Source: a virus. Taken from it: a stretch of DNA of 51,610 nt. The notes under the pieces were generated by a model. That model searched no databases. It was not told where the DNA came from and saw only the letters and a program-made list of their open reading frames with translations. A program made the position numbers and the translations under genes. The stretch is from IMG/VR virus record IMGVR_UViG_3300049617_000177, positions 1-51,610 of that record. The stretch is one strand, 5' to 3'. Within the stretch, counting starts at the first letter, position 1. Every line of letters begins with the position of its first letter. Positions 1 to 8,431 of this stretch are shown here, in pieces.

Positions 1-127
1 AGCGGCCGAACAGAATCAATGTACGCCTGAACCTGATCAATCAATGATTGGGAAGGAAATTGAACAACGTCTTGTCCATTGTTTAACGCTTCGTCGATAT
101 CAGTTGTCCCAGATGTAATTACAATTC
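1..127. repeat. Direct terminal repeat, left copy
   Basis: Identical to the last 127 bases of the window (51484-51610). The baseplate J gene continues in frame from base 1 into base 51483, so the repeat is best read as the overlap left when a circular assembly is written linearly. A length of 127 matches a commonly used maximum assembly k-mer, so it says nothing about the physical ends of packaged DNA. Confidence 0.95.
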
Positions 128-836
128 CAACAGTCCCATAGCCAAAAGGAAATCTTAAAATACTTGCCGACGTAACACCAAGAACACTCTCAGCCCAAGC
201 AGCATAATCTGAAGCCGTTCCGCCAGCAGGAGGTTGCTGAATTCTAGCTAGAATTCTGGCAGCCGCTTCGGCATCCGTTTCCGCATCTGTTCCGTCCGCC
301 AAATTTCCACTTGCAGAGGCGCTTGACAAAATTCCTGCTGGAGGATTGCTAACAGTTAACGGTGCACCTGATAAAAGATTTTGTGCTTGCCCTTGGCCAA
401 GAGATACAACAGGAACTAAAGCATAAGAATTGTTACCAGTCGCGCCCGCAAGTGTGGCTGAAGCTGTTGCCTGATAAGTATTTCCATTAGGCGTAAAAGA
501 AAATTGCGTCCCAGACGTCAGAACGCTTCCACTAGCTCCAAATACAGCAACGTATCCTGATGCATTTGTTGCTGATAAAAATGATCCTTGAGAAGTGTTT
601 CCAAAGTAAGTAAATAAATGTCTACCAAGCGCATCGTGACGTGCTGATTGTGGGAATGGATCATTGGCGAGCAAACGTTGATCGGCATACACCCCGGCAA
701 ATAACCCCCCTACAACTTGCGCACGTATGTACCAGTCAGAGTCTTGTTGACTGGTATTAATTTGCGGCTGCAATGACTGGAGATGCGTTAGGTAATCTTG
801 AGCTGTTTGCTGTGGAGTCTGAAATATAATTGCCAT
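1..836 (-). CDS. Baseplate J-like protein (Mu gp47 type), N-terminal part; gene crosses the window ends
   Basis: The gene starts at ATG 836-834, runs off base 1 and continues from 51483 to its stop at 51102, giving 405 residues. It begins MAIIFQTPQQTAQDYL and has the J-family pattern: an N-terminal part with QSARHDALGRHL, a Gly/Ala/Ser/Thr-rich beta middle (SGYVAVFGASGSVLTSGTQF), then GILSSASASGNLADGTDAET and a segment with DYAAWAESVLGV. J proteins form the baseplate wedge around the tail tube. It starts one base after the stop of the gp46-like gene and its own stop shares one base with the gp48-like start, the same order as in Mu (46, 47, 48). The assignment is firm from length, pattern and position. 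Confidence 0.9.
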   Translation of the reverse strand, partial: MAIIFQTPQQTAQDYLTHLQSLQPQINTSQQDSDWYIRAQVVGGLFAGVYADQRLLANDPFPQSARHDALGRHLFTYFGNTSQGSFLSATNASGYVAVFGASGSVLTSGTQFSFTPNGNTYQATASATLAGATGNNSYALVPVVSLGQGQAQNLLSGAPLTVSNPPAGILSSASASGNLADGTDAETDAEAAARILARIQQPPAGGTASDYAAWAESVLGVTSASILRFPFGYGTVGIVITSGTTDIDEALNNGQDVVQFPSQSLIDQVQAYIDSVRP

Positions 837-837
837 G

Positions 838-1221
838 TCAAATTCCTATCGAATCAAGTGGGATTGCCACGGGTTGGCCGATCACATCCGTGATAATTAC
901 GGATAGATCAGATTCATACAAACTTTGTCCGGCATTCGTTACAGCAATTGCACTTGCTCTGCCGTCATCAATACAAGGTTGAAGCGCTCGCTGAGCAACA
1001 CTTTGCAAAGTATCGGTATCGCTTCCAGAGTGATTTTTCTGGATCAAATAAAAATCCGCACCAAAAGTATTGTCTGGAGCATAAAGCCATTTTGTACGTT
1101 GAGTTTTTAACCTGATATATGATGGAGTTAAAAGCGAAGTGTCTTGAACTGGGTTGCCATCTGTTCCCATTACGTAGTCGCCAATTGTTGGATCAAGTGA
1201 CCATGTGATGTTTTGACTCAT
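838..1221 (-). CDS. Baseplate protein, Mu gp46 type
   Basis: 127 residues lying between the spike/hub genes and baseplate J, the exact place of Mu gp46. The protein begins with a short conserved-looking DPTIGDYVMGTDGNPVQDTS segment and has an LQSVAQRALQPCIDDGRA stretch typical of the gp25/gp46 wedge family, which initiates sheath assembly and attaches to the tube. Its ATG shares four bases (ATGA) with the stop of the preceding 70-residue gene, suggesting coupled translation. The call rests on gene order, size and the LQSVAQRAL helix; sequence identity to Mu is not obvious by eye. Confidence 0.75.
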   Translation of the reverse strand: MSQNITWSLDPTIGDYVMGTDGNPVQDTSLLTPSYIRLKTQRTKWLYAPDNTFGADFYLIQKNHSGSDTDTLQSVAQRALQPCIDDGRASAIAVTNAGQSLYESDLSVIITDVIGQPVAIPLDSIGI

Positions 1222-1430
1222 GAAACCGTCCCCGTTACTGATCCGCCAGCACCCTCACCGCTTTCAACAGTCCCATTAACTAAAGCGCTTGCTTGAATAT
1301 ATCCAACAACAGCAGTGCCAACAGCTAAACAAAATTTTTCAAGTTGCTCAGCATTCAAAAGAGTTTCTGTAAACTCCGCCTGAACTTCTGTTTGAATTGC
1401 TGCTGCCATTCCTGCCGCTGTCATTGGCAT
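1218..1430 (-). CDS. Small tail/baseplate-region protein, unknown
   Basis: 70 residues, not recognised. The N-terminal two thirds is predicted helical (MTAAGMAAAIQTEVQAEFTE, then LNAEQLEKFCLAVGTAVVGYIQ), followed by a Gly/Ser-rich tail ending GGSVTGTVS. It sits between the spike (gp45-like) and wedge (gp46-like) genes and overlaps the next gene by ATGA, so it is made together with baseplate proteins and is probably a minor baseplate component. A second ATG at 1424 is also possible. Confidence 0.6.
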   Translation of the reverse strand: MPMTAAGMAAAIQTEVQAEFTETLLNAEQLEKFCLAVGTAVVGYIQASALVNGTVESGEGAGGSVTGTVS

Positions 1431-1433
1431 AAA

Positions 1434-1994
1434 TCAGGCCTCCGTAAAGCATTTTTGCGAAAGAATTTTTTCATCATCAATCGGACTGCTCTGAATATTA
1501 TTAAAATCTTCACTATTTGTCGGTGGCGAAGTCTCATAACCAAGATTTCCAATATGGGTGTGATTCGCTATAGCAGCAAGTAAAGTGTCCATCATAGTTT
1601 TGAACACCTGTCCAAGCACCATATTTTCGGCAGAGTTTGCGCTTCCGAATTGCATTTTCCCCTCGGACAAATAAATTTGGTGTCCATATTGATCATACAT
1701 TATGACTTCGCCCTGATTCAAACTAGGCCTATTTACGTCTCTGTGTCCCAATATTATTCTATTTGCGGAATGATCACCCACTCGAGCTGTTACTTGGAAA
1801 GTTCCATTCGGCGCGCGAGACACAAATCCATAAGGATGCACAACGGGTCTTGCAGAAATCGTTGGCATCCCAGGATACATGTTAGCTATGTCCTCAGAAA
1901 ATTGAGTATTGCTTCCTGACTGACCAGATAAAATAACATTTATCTGCTTTCTGATTTCACTTTTAATAAATTCTCTTACTTCAGCGTCCATCAT
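1434..1994 (-). CDS. Baseplate spike protein, Mu gp45 / gpV type
   Basis: 186 residues from ATG 1994-1992, which overlaps the hub gene stop as ATGA; a second ATG follows immediately. An OB-fold-like N-terminal part (ISARPVVHPYGFVSRAPNG, FQVTARVGDHSANRIILGHR) is followed by the beta-helix region GEVIMYDQYGHQIYLSEGK typical of gpV/gp45 spikes. These trimers form the membrane-piercing tip of contractile tails. The C-terminal ANHTHIGNLG is a short His-rich stretch, and some spikes bind iron with an HxH motif. A reading frame extends upstream to 2033 but would overlap the hub gene needlessly. Confidence 0.85.
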   Translation of the reverse strand: MMDAEVREFIKSEIRKQINVILSGQSGSNTQFSEDIANMYPGMPTISARPVVHPYGFVSRAPNGTFQVTARVGDHSANRIILGHRDVNRPSLNQGEVIMYDQYGHQIYLSEGKMQFGSANSAENMVLGQVFKTMMDTLLAAIANHTHIGNLGYETSPPTNSEDFNNIQSSPIDDEKILSQKCFTEA

Positions 1995-3241
1995 TGAGCC
2001 TGTATGTCGGCGACAATTGTCCCGAGCCTGCAAAAATCAAGTGTTGTAGTTTGTCCCTTTTCTGGATCCATTGCATATTCTACCTGATAGAGATACATTT
2101 TTTCTTGCACACCTGCTTTGTCGTAAACGACGTTGTAACAGGTATCTATTAAGTAAGGTTGTCCATTTTCGTTGTAATGTCCTGGCACTATTGCTTGAAC
2201 AAGAAGTTCTTTCATATTGCCACGAGCACACAATCTTTTTGCATAAGCTTGAAGAATTGTTCCGTTGGCCGCATTTTGAGCCGCTGTTACATATTGATTT
2301 GCCTGATTGGCATTTTCAGACGGAGACCCCGCAGAAGGATTTGATGTGACAGCAGATTTCGTTAAAACAAATCCAAGCTTTCTCAATCTTGTTGGGCCAA
2401 CAGCACCATTGTAAAGATAATTGCTCGGAGATACTGCTTGGGAACCCTCTTGAGAGGACCACATTGGAACATAAATATTAGGAATTTGTGTCGATGCATA
2501 CGTCGCTCTAATCGATGTCACATTCGAAACTCTTGCATCTTTATTTAAAATTATATTTCCAATAGCATCTTGAGCCATGTTTGGCTTTCCAAAAACTAAT
2601 TGTCCAAGAGGATTCATCCACGCAATGCAATTGAGTGGGTCCATCCACCTTGTTAAGGCCGAAAGCTTTGACTCCCCTGGCTCTGTTGCCAAATCATATC
2701 CAAGAGATGGGGCTTGCTGCAAAACGTATCCTTGAATGCGAGTATTTTGAATTAAAAATTTAATAACAGCGCTTGCGGTTAATTTTGAATAATAAATTGG
2801 TTGCGATGTAATCGAAAGAACATCCTGGTCCTCAAGCTGAGCCATTAAATTTCTGCCAGAAATAGTTATTTTTTCCCCGGCATTCATATCAAATTCAACT
2901 TCAATTTGATCAATAAGCCCTGTACTTATTGTTGTTCCATTGGCATCTAAAATCGCAATGTCACCCTCATTGACATAATTTTTAATCGGTGTCGGGTCAT
3001 CAGGTGCCACCATAGTAAAAGAAAAAGAATCAACAGGAATTAAAATAGAGGATTGAAATCTATAGGAAAGAAAATTACCAAAACTTAAAACATTCTGACC
3101 TGTTAAATTTAAAGATCCCTTACCTTGTGGAGTTTTAGTTTGATCCTGCAAGGCATTGATAAACAGAGACACAGTCGGAAGCTGTCCGTTTTGAGCTAAG
3201 AACTTTACTAATCCATTTTGAGGAGGTGTTGTGTCGCTCAT
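1991..3241 (-). CDS. Baseplate hub protein, Mu gp44 / T4 gp27 type
   Basis: 416 residues. The N-terminal region SYRFQSSILIPVDSFSFTMV and the segment ISTGLIDQIEVEFDMNAGEK are the characteristic first beta-barrel layout of gp44-type hubs, in which a 'displacement/effect' domain is followed by GRNLMAQLEDQDV. The hub joins the tail tube to the spike and is essential for DNA passage. It overlaps the gp43-like gene (ATGA at 3238-3241) and the spike gene on its other side. The order 43-44-45 matches Mu, which adds strongly to the assignment. Confidence 0.85.
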   Translation of the reverse strand: MSDTTPPQNGLVKFLAQNGQLPTVSLFINALQDQTKTPQGKGSLNLTGQNVLSFGNFLSYRFQSSILIPVDSFSFTMVAPDDPTPIKNYVNEGDIAILDANGTTISTGLIDQIEVEFDMNAGEKITISGRNLMAQLEDQDVLSITSQPIYYSKLTASAVIKFLIQNTRIQGYVLQQAPSLGYDLATEPGESKLSALTRWMDPLNCIAWMNPLGQLVFGKPNMAQDAIGNIILNKDARVSNVTSIRATYASTQIPNIYVPMWSSQEGSQAVSPSNYLYNGAVGPTRLRKLGFVLTKSAVTSNPSAGSPSENANQANQYVTAAQNAANGTILQAYAKRLCARGNMKELLVQAIVPGHYNENGQPYLIDTCYNVVYDKAGVQEKMYLYQVEYAMDPEKGQTTTLDFCRLGTIVADIQAQ

Positions 3242-4500
3242 CCTGTTGTCGGCACCTGTATGGTTGTACCCTTGGCAATATAATTCACCGAAAGGAGTTG
3301 TTGTTGATTAAGTTGTTCGATGTCAATGACGGCGTCAAGTGAAAGGCCGTTTGCAAAAGCTACTTCACGAATGCTCATTAATCTTGGCGTGACGTAATTT
3401 ACAATCGTAGACTGTGAGCTTTGAATTCCAAGCTCAAGCGCTGATTGCATGGCATTCATCGATTGCTTAATTGCTAGAATTTGATCATAAAAATACAAGG
3501 CCCCATCATTAGGATAAGTGATTGTTTGCGATTCAAGGTTTTGAATTAACGCATTAGCCTGATCACGAAGTGCGTTTACATTATTAATGGCCTGCTGAGT
3601 GCTAACTGGAGTTGCTGAATCTTGCGAACTGTTTATAGGCGCATTTTGAAAAGGATCACTTGGACTGACTAGTGTATTAAAAGTTGTACTTGTGGTTGCG
3701 GTCCCTCCCAAATTTACAGGCAATAAACTTGGGATATCAGACGATGTTGAGTTATTGAAAGCCTGATTAATTTGCTGAAGCAAAAGAGTAAATCCAGCTT
3801 GGAACTGATTCACATAGCTTGTGAGCTCTTGTTTAAGTGAAGTTGCAAAAGCTTCCGCATTGCTGATGTATGTAGCAACAGCTTGAATCTTTGCAATAAA
3901 GGTTAAAGCGCCGGCAAGAGCTGATTTTACAGTTGACTGATTTTGCGGAAATTGCTGAGAAAAATTCCCAAGCGAAAAATTGTGTTCGATCATTGTGAGC
4001 CTGATCAAAACAGCGCTTCGATTCTCCGCCATGTGGGAAAGCTCGTAATCCTCCATCACACACTGGATATCTCCACGCACAGGATGTCTCAGCGTGCCAG
4101 GATAAGGCTGATTCAATTCATTGAGCAAATTATTTAAACCAATTTTATAATTGGTCCCAAATATCATTATTTCTAATTGGAAAGTCTGAGGCTTTCTACC
4201 GGTGTCATCTGTTGTTTGTCCGTCTTGATATGGAAAAACATATTTTATTTTTCTACGCCCACCGGAATCAGAAATTTTTGGAAGACCTGCCTGGTAAGGG
4301 GAGTTCGATTTAAAAATATGGAACAACACGGGGGGTTTGTTTTTAGTAGTTGGATTTGTTGACTTGTAAGAACCCTCAACGATGTCCCAGTTACTGGGGT
4401 TCTGTCCTGTCAATGTACCAAGCTGAGCTGCTACAGTGGCAGCATTTCCTGCTGTAGCTTGAGCAAATCCTAGTTGGGTATTTAAGTCAAAATTTCCCAT
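3238..4500 (-). CDS. DNA circularisation-type tail protein (Mu gp43), with LysM-like C-terminus
   Basis: 420 residues. The N-terminal region has the DNA-circularisation protein N pattern: PVLFHIFKSNSPY, GGRRKIKYVFPYQDGQTTDD, FQLEIMIFGTNY and TLRHPVRGDIQCVMEDYEL. The middle is helical and Gln/Ser-rich. The last 45 residues (SIREVAFANGL, DAVIDIEQLN, YIAKGTTIQVP) look like a single LysM-like module, which in other phages bridges tail hub and peptidoglycan or other hub subunits. It sits directly after the tape measure gene, as in Mu. The name comes from the family; a direct role in DNA circularisation here is unproven. Confidence 0.85.
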   Translation of the reverse strand: MGNFDLNTQLGFAQATAGNAATVAAQLGTLTGQNPSNWDIVEGSYKSTNPTTKNKPPVLFHIFKSNSPYQAGLPKISDSGGRRKIKYVFPYQDGQTTDDTGRKPQTFQLEIMIFGTNYKIGLNNLLNELNQPYPGTLRHPVRGDIQCVMEDYELSHMAENRSAVLIRLTMIEHNFSLGNFSQQFPQNQSTVKSALAGALTFIAKIQAVATYISNAEAFATSLKQELTSYVNQFQAGFTLLLQQINQAFNNSTSSDIPSLLPVNLGGTATTSTTFNTLVSPSDPFQNAPINSSQDSATPVSTQQAINNVNALRDQANALIQNLESQTITYPNDGALYFYDQILAIKQSMNAMQSALELGIQSSQSTIVNYVTPRLMSIREVAFANGLSLDAVIDIEQLNQQQLLSVNYIAKGTTIQVPTTG

Positions 4501-6210
4501 TTAGTATGTTGGTCCTCTCGATGGTTGAGTGCTTGCGGGGAGTTGTTTACTATCTAAAGTAACGTGTACTTTCGGGTCTCTCATGCTGTTAATCCAATTG
4601 ATTAAACTTTGTGCAAGCGCATTTCCACCTGCGGTCGCGCCACCGCCAGCACCTTGGCTGTCTAAGCCCTCAGCAATTTTGTATCTCTTATTGGTGTCTG
4701 GTTCATTTTGAATTTGTGACATTTGTAAAGCTAAGCCAGCACCTGCAATCGCAGCAGCACCGCCAACAATAGCAGTACTTCCAAGTCCAAATCCTGCGGC
4801 AGTTTTTGCGGCAGCACCTGCCCCACTAGCACCCAGTCCAACAGGCCAGTTTGTAACTTCAACCATTTGAACTTTTTCACCAGTAATACCTTCAATGGCT
4901 TTACCTTTTGCAAGCCCCCCTAAGAGTCCGCCACCAAGTCCGCGAAGGCCACCGCCAGCAAGCACAGCAGCAAGTAGACCGCCACCGCCAACGACAGCGG
5001 CTGAGCCAAGTCCAGATTGCGAAGCTTTAGAGAGCATTTCTGAGAGTTTCTGTGTCGGCAGAAACTGAGTGAGAGTTCCCTTGACTCTGTTGATTGAGGC
5101 TTTGAAAGCTTCCAGTGCCCCCATCGAACTTTTGTACTGATCTTCAACGTCTCCCGTGGATGTGTTGATTTTATCTTGTGCATCTTTTACCTTGTCCAAG
5201 CTTTGCGACAACCTGACAAAACCTTTTGCGGCCTCTTCAGATATGCCTAAAGTTTGAGCAGCCGCTTCGGGGTCAAATCCGATGCGACTCAAAATTGATT
5301 TTGAAGCCTTGCCAAATTTTTCGGTGTCGATTCCCTTGTCAGATAAAACGTTTCCGAACCCTTGAGCATCAAGCGCTTTTCGAAGAATGGGAGATTTACC
5401 AACAAGTTCTTCAAAGAATTTTGTAGAGCCAGGCCCTGCCGCCTGTTCAGCCGCAGCTAAGTTTGCAACTCCGCGTGTTCCAACTTTGGCACGCATATCT
5501 TTTGGCATGGATTCAAAGAGCGACTGCATGGCCTTCAGCGTTTCCGTTGGGGCTTTGCCGGTCACATTGAAAACCCTACGAAGATCCTCAGCAACAGATT
5601 TCATTGCATTTAAGTCATTAGGATTTCCGCCCTGGGCACGCACTACCTCAGCAATTCCCTTGGCGGTCTCTCCTTCGCGGCCCTTTTGATTTGAAAGTGA
5701 GGCAAGCTCCCCTGCTGTTTTTGAATATTGAAGCAAAGCCTCTTCGCCGCGAACAGGGGTATCGACAAGCGCCTGCATAGTGTCTGCCGCAACTTGTGAT
5801 GAGAGGCCAACCTTGCCGAGCCCTGAAATCATTTTATCTTGAAATTTTCCGAAATTCTCTGAGGCGATCCCAAATGTGGTGCCCAGTTTTCGGATGGCGT
5901 CATTCAGTGAAAAAGTCTCTTTAAGACTTCCACCAAATTGACCGCTAAGACCTAGCGCACCTTGTACAGCGTTCAGCGAAGCGAGTGATTTAAAATCGTC
6001 AAATATTTGTTTTGAAACCCTAGAAGCCAGTGAGCGAACATTATCAAGCATTTTTTCAGTATTTTTTGTGGCTTTTCCCACATTGTCTGAAACAGCATCT
6101 CCCCCTTTTTTCATTTCCTCTTCAAGGGATTTCGATGCCTTAGTAATAGCCTCAAGATCAGTGACTAACTTTTTTAGCTGTGACTGGACTACTATCTCAA
6201 CATTACTCAT
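4501..6210 (-). CDS. Tail tape measure protein
   Basis: 569 residues. A Lys/Glu-rich coiled coil opens the protein (LVTDLEAITKASKSLEEEMK), helices follow to about residue 390, then a hydrophobic Gly/Ala-rich stretch (GLGSAAVVGGGGLLAAVLAGG, GLGSTAIVGGAAAIAGAGLA) typical of the membrane-active part of tape measure proteins. At about 0.15 nm per residue a tail near 85 nm would be expected, short for a myovirus. The ATG overlaps the stop of the frameshifted chaperone by ATGA. Position between chaperone and gp43-like genes confirms the role. Confidence 0.9.
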   Translation of the reverse strand: MSNVEIVVQSQLKKLVTDLEAITKASKSLEEEMKKGGDAVSDNVGKATKNTEKMLDNVRSLASRVSKQIFDDFKSLASLNAVQGALGLSGQFGGSLKETFSLNDAIRKLGTTFGIASENFGKFQDKMISGLGKVGLSSQVAADTMQALVDTPVRGEEALLQYSKTAGELASLSNQKGREGETAKGIAEVVRAQGGNPNDLNAMKSVAEDLRRVFNVTGKAPTETLKAMQSLFESMPKDMRAKVGTRGVANLAAAEQAAGPGSTKFFEELVGKSPILRKALDAQGFGNVLSDKGIDTEKFGKASKSILSRIGFDPEAAAQTLGISEEAAKGFVRLSQSLDKVKDAQDKINTSTGDVEDQYKSSMGALEAFKASINRVKGTLTQFLPTQKLSEMLSKASQSGLGSAAVVGGGGLLAAVLAGGGLRGLGGGLLGGLAKGKAIEGITGEKVQMVEVTNWPVGLGASGAGAAAKTAAGFGLGSTAIVGGAAAIAGAGLALQMSQIQNEPDTNKRYKIAEGLDSQGAGGGATAGGNALAQSLINWINSMRDPKVHVTLDSKQLPASTQPSRGPTY

Positions 6211-6757
6211 CGAACTTTATCCTTCCACGCTATCTTTCCAGCCGCCATAGAGAGGACAAAATACCAAGTTACTTGTCCGTGGGTGAGTCGCCCAACAGGT
6301 GCTGGCAAAGATTGACCAATTCCATCAAAGATAACTGTGTCAATGCAGCAGGATTTTTTTTTACTGATAAAACCATTTGCTCAATAACTTCACGAGGCAA
6401 TTGCTCAAGCATTGGATTTACTTTTTCCACCACACCATTGTACTGCTTAAAAAGAGCCATCAATTCATCAGCTGTCATGGCATCGCACATTTTATCAGTA
6501 ATTTTAAAATCAAGCTTATCTGGCGCGCTTGTGCTTGCGTAAATTAAAGTTTTTTTAGCAAGAGCTAAATTTTCAGTCAGCGCATTTTTTGCACTCGCTG
6601 GAAGACTTTCCATTTCTTCAATGATCACGCTTGCAATTTGCATTTGCTCAGCGATCGTGATGGGTCTCAAGAATACTTGAAACCCACGCACGCGAACCGG
6701 GTGACGATAGTCTGTCCCAGTTCGCATTGCTGAAATTACGTCAAGCTCTTGAATCAC
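6207..6757 (-). CDS. Tail assembly chaperone, long form made by -1 frameshift
   Basis: The 162-residue chaperone frame contains the slippery heptamer A AAA AAA at 6362-6356 (codons GTA AAA AAA). A -1 slip there reads AAA TCC TGC and stays open for 49 more codons, ending in TGA 6209-6207, which overlaps the tape measure ATG as ATGA. The product would have 134 + 49 = 183 residues, with a new C-terminus containing GQVTWYFVLSMAAGK. It fills the otherwise empty 58-base gap before the tape measure gene. Tail chaperone pairs (lambda gpG/gpGT) are classically made this way. Confidence 0.85.
6269..6757 (-). CDS. Tail assembly chaperone, unshifted form (Mu gp41 position)
   Basis: 162 residues starting at GTG 6757 (overlapping the tube gene stop as GTGA, with GGTGG just upstream). 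The N-terminal half has RHPVRVRGFQVFLRPITIAEQ followed by helices (VIIEEMESLPASAKNALTEN), fitting the helical tail-chaperone pattern. Chaperones coat the tape measure protein so that the tube can polymerise around it; they are not in the finished particle. Position between tube and tape measure is the standard one. See the separate entry for the frameshifted form. Confidence 0.85.
   Translation of the reverse strand: MIQELDVISAMRTGTDYRHPVRVRGFQVFLRPITIAEQMQIASVIIEEMESLPASAKNALTENLALAKKTLIYASTSAPDKLDFKITDKMCDAMTADELMALFKQYNGVVEKVNPMLEQLPREVIEQMVLSVKKNPAALTQLSLMELVNLCQHLLGDSPTDK
6356..6362 (-). promoter_or_regulatory. Slippery heptamer A AAA AAA for -1 ribosomal frameshift
   Basis: A run of nine A on the minus strand (6362-6354) gives GTA AAA AAA AAT in the zero frame, the same class as E. 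coli dnaX and many tail chaperone genes. The run lies 29 codons before the zero-frame stop. I did not identify a convincing downstream pseudoknot or an upstream Shine-Dalgarno-like stimulator by eye. Confidence 0.8.
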
Positions 6758-7194
6758 GATCCACCCGCTAATTGAGTAAAGATTGCGCCATTAAACAATG
6801 AAGAGTTCCCAATTGGGTCAGTGATTTTTAGCGCCTTGAAGTTAAAAGTAGACTTAACCTCTTCGCCAACGTTTGATGAATTGTCATCGTTATCGGAAAG
6901 CCAAACACCAGTCGCAATTAACTGATCAGCACCGAACACTGCCGTGATTTGCACGTCACTATTTTCATAGTCGATCAATTCAAACTTGGGACGTGCAAGC
7001 TGATTTTCCACCGCGATAGTTGCCGTGATGTCCACATCCAAGTTACCTTGGGTGAACCCACGGTTGTACCCGTCGGGGGTCATGGATTGCACAACCTTGC
7101 GATTGTGATTTTGTTTGATTTGGCAGGACTGAAGGTCAATGACCCTCTGTCCATTTACCGTTAAAAATAGCCTATCAGCAAATCTTGTTGCCAT
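6754..7194 (-). CDS. Tail tube protein (Mu gp40 / M position)
   Basis: 146 residues, immediately downstream of the sheath gene. The sequence has the beta-rich tube pattern: FADRLFLTVNGQRVIDLQS, a loop, NLDVDITATIAVENQLARPK, ELIDYENSDVQITAVFGA, TGVWLSDNDDNSSN and KSTFNFKALKI. Tube hexamers polymerise inside the sheath and carry DNA during ejection. The assignment relies on order (sheath, tube, chaperone, tape measure) and fold pattern. Confidence 0.85.
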   Translation of the reverse strand: MATRFADRLFLTVNGQRVIDLQSCQIKQNHNRKVVQSMTPDGYNRGFTQGNLDVDITATIAVENQLARPKFELIDYENSDVQITAVFGADQLIATGVWLSDNDDNSSNVGEEVKSTFNFKALKITDPIGNSSLFNGAIFTQLAGGS

Positions 7195-7204
7195 TTATTC
7201 CCCC

Positions 7205-8422
7205 TTAAAAAGTTAGTGTGTCGAATTGAGTTGTTGCCTGCACATTAACCGCCACAACGTGCAATCCAGGAATAACATTTACTGGCGTTAAGATATCAAA
7301 GCGGCTTCGATCAGTAGCGTTTCTCGCTACCTTAAAGTACGGAGCTAATTGCTGAACGGCTTGGAACATTCCATTGTCTTGGAAGACATTCGCAAGGCGC
7401 AAAATTTCGCTCAAAATGGTTTGAGCCGCTTGATTTGAAGCCTTAACCTGTTTTAAGTCCGGCTGATTCAAACGAGTCCAAACAGTTTTTCTCCAGTAGA
7501 AAAGAACCTGGAAGTCTTGCGCATCAACGTAAGCGTCATCTGAAATCGGAGTGATTCCGTCCACAGTCAACCGAGTGGTGATATTTCTAACAATAGTCAC
7601 CTCACCATTTGGCAACACACGCAGCGGACACCATCCACGCGAAAGCGCAGTTTCTGATTCAAGCCCCGCACCGACAGTGATGTAATCAGTAAGCAGTGCT
7701 GGCGGAACCACGCCCCCCACTTGTACGTTGTCCAGAGGATTGAATGGAACTGGATTTGCGGCCATGACAGCAGCGACCCCAGCAGCCAGCATTCCCACAG
7801 GATTTGTATCAAGCGAGTCTCGTTTCCAAACAGCTACCAGCTGACCAATGTTGCTTGCGGTGTCGTATTCTGGCAAACTGCCTGCCGCCGAAATACTTCT
7901 GTTTGCAACTACGCCGATAGATCCAAATTGATTGTTTTCAACATTCTGAGGACCTGACATCGACTGCAATTGAGTGATGAAAGCTTGAGTCAGCGTTTGG
8001 TTGACTGGGTCGTATGGACTTACAACAATTTCAGCTTCCATGCGGCTCAGAGCATTGAATGCGTTTCCAAATCCTGTATCTGAAGAGTAGAGCGGAATCA
8101 CAGTAATGGGAGGGAAATTTGTATTTAAACCCTCATAGTTTCCGTTCACCGCAGCGACAACCATTCTTGTCAGCTCAGAGCCTTGACCAAATAAAGCCGC
8201 AACCTCGCCCGATGCCGCTGTTGGGTTTGCAACATTTGATACAATGTATGGAACATAACCGCTTGCCGCAGAATAAGACCCGGATGCTGCAGTCCCAGAT
8301 GCTCCCATGTGACCGATCAACACCAATTGCTGTAGCGGATTTGGAGGCGTCTGACTTGGTGCAAATGTGATTTGTACAGGCCGCCCCGGTGTAAGCTGTT
8401 GTCCGATTGTTGTTAAAGCCAT
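7205..8422 (-). CDS. Contractile tail sheath protein (Mu gpL type)
   Basis: 405 residues. The N-terminal part GRPVQITFAPSQTPPNPLQQ, LVLIGHM and ASGEVAALFGQGSELTRMV matches the Mu gpL-type sheath pattern. The C-terminal half has RGWCPLRVLPNGEVTIVRNI and TRLTVDGITPISDDAYVDAQ, the conserved sheath core, then FYWRKTVWTRL. This single gene makes the phage a myovirus. It is flanked by the probable tail-terminator gene and the tube gene. Confidence 0.92.
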   Translation of the reverse strand: MALTTIGQQLTPGRPVQITFAPSQTPPNPLQQLVLIGHMGASGTAASGSYSAASGYVPYIVSNVANPTAASGEVAALFGQGSELTRMVVAAVNGNYEGLNTNFPPITVIPLYSSDTGFGNAFNALSRMEAEIVVSPYDPVNQTLTQAFITQLQSMSGPQNVENNQFGSIGVVANRSISAAGSLPEYDTASNIGQLVAVWKRDSLDTNPVGMLAAGVAAVMAANPVPFNPLDNVQVGGVVPPALLTDYITVGAGLESETALSRGWCPLRVLPNGEVTIVRNITTRLTVDGITPISDDAYVDAQDFQVLFYWRKTVWTRLNQPDLKQVKASNQAAQTILSEILRLANVFQDNGMFQAVQQLAPYFKVARNATDRSRFDILTPVNVIPGLHVVAVNVQATTQFDTLTF

Positions 8423-8431
8423 AATTCCCCC

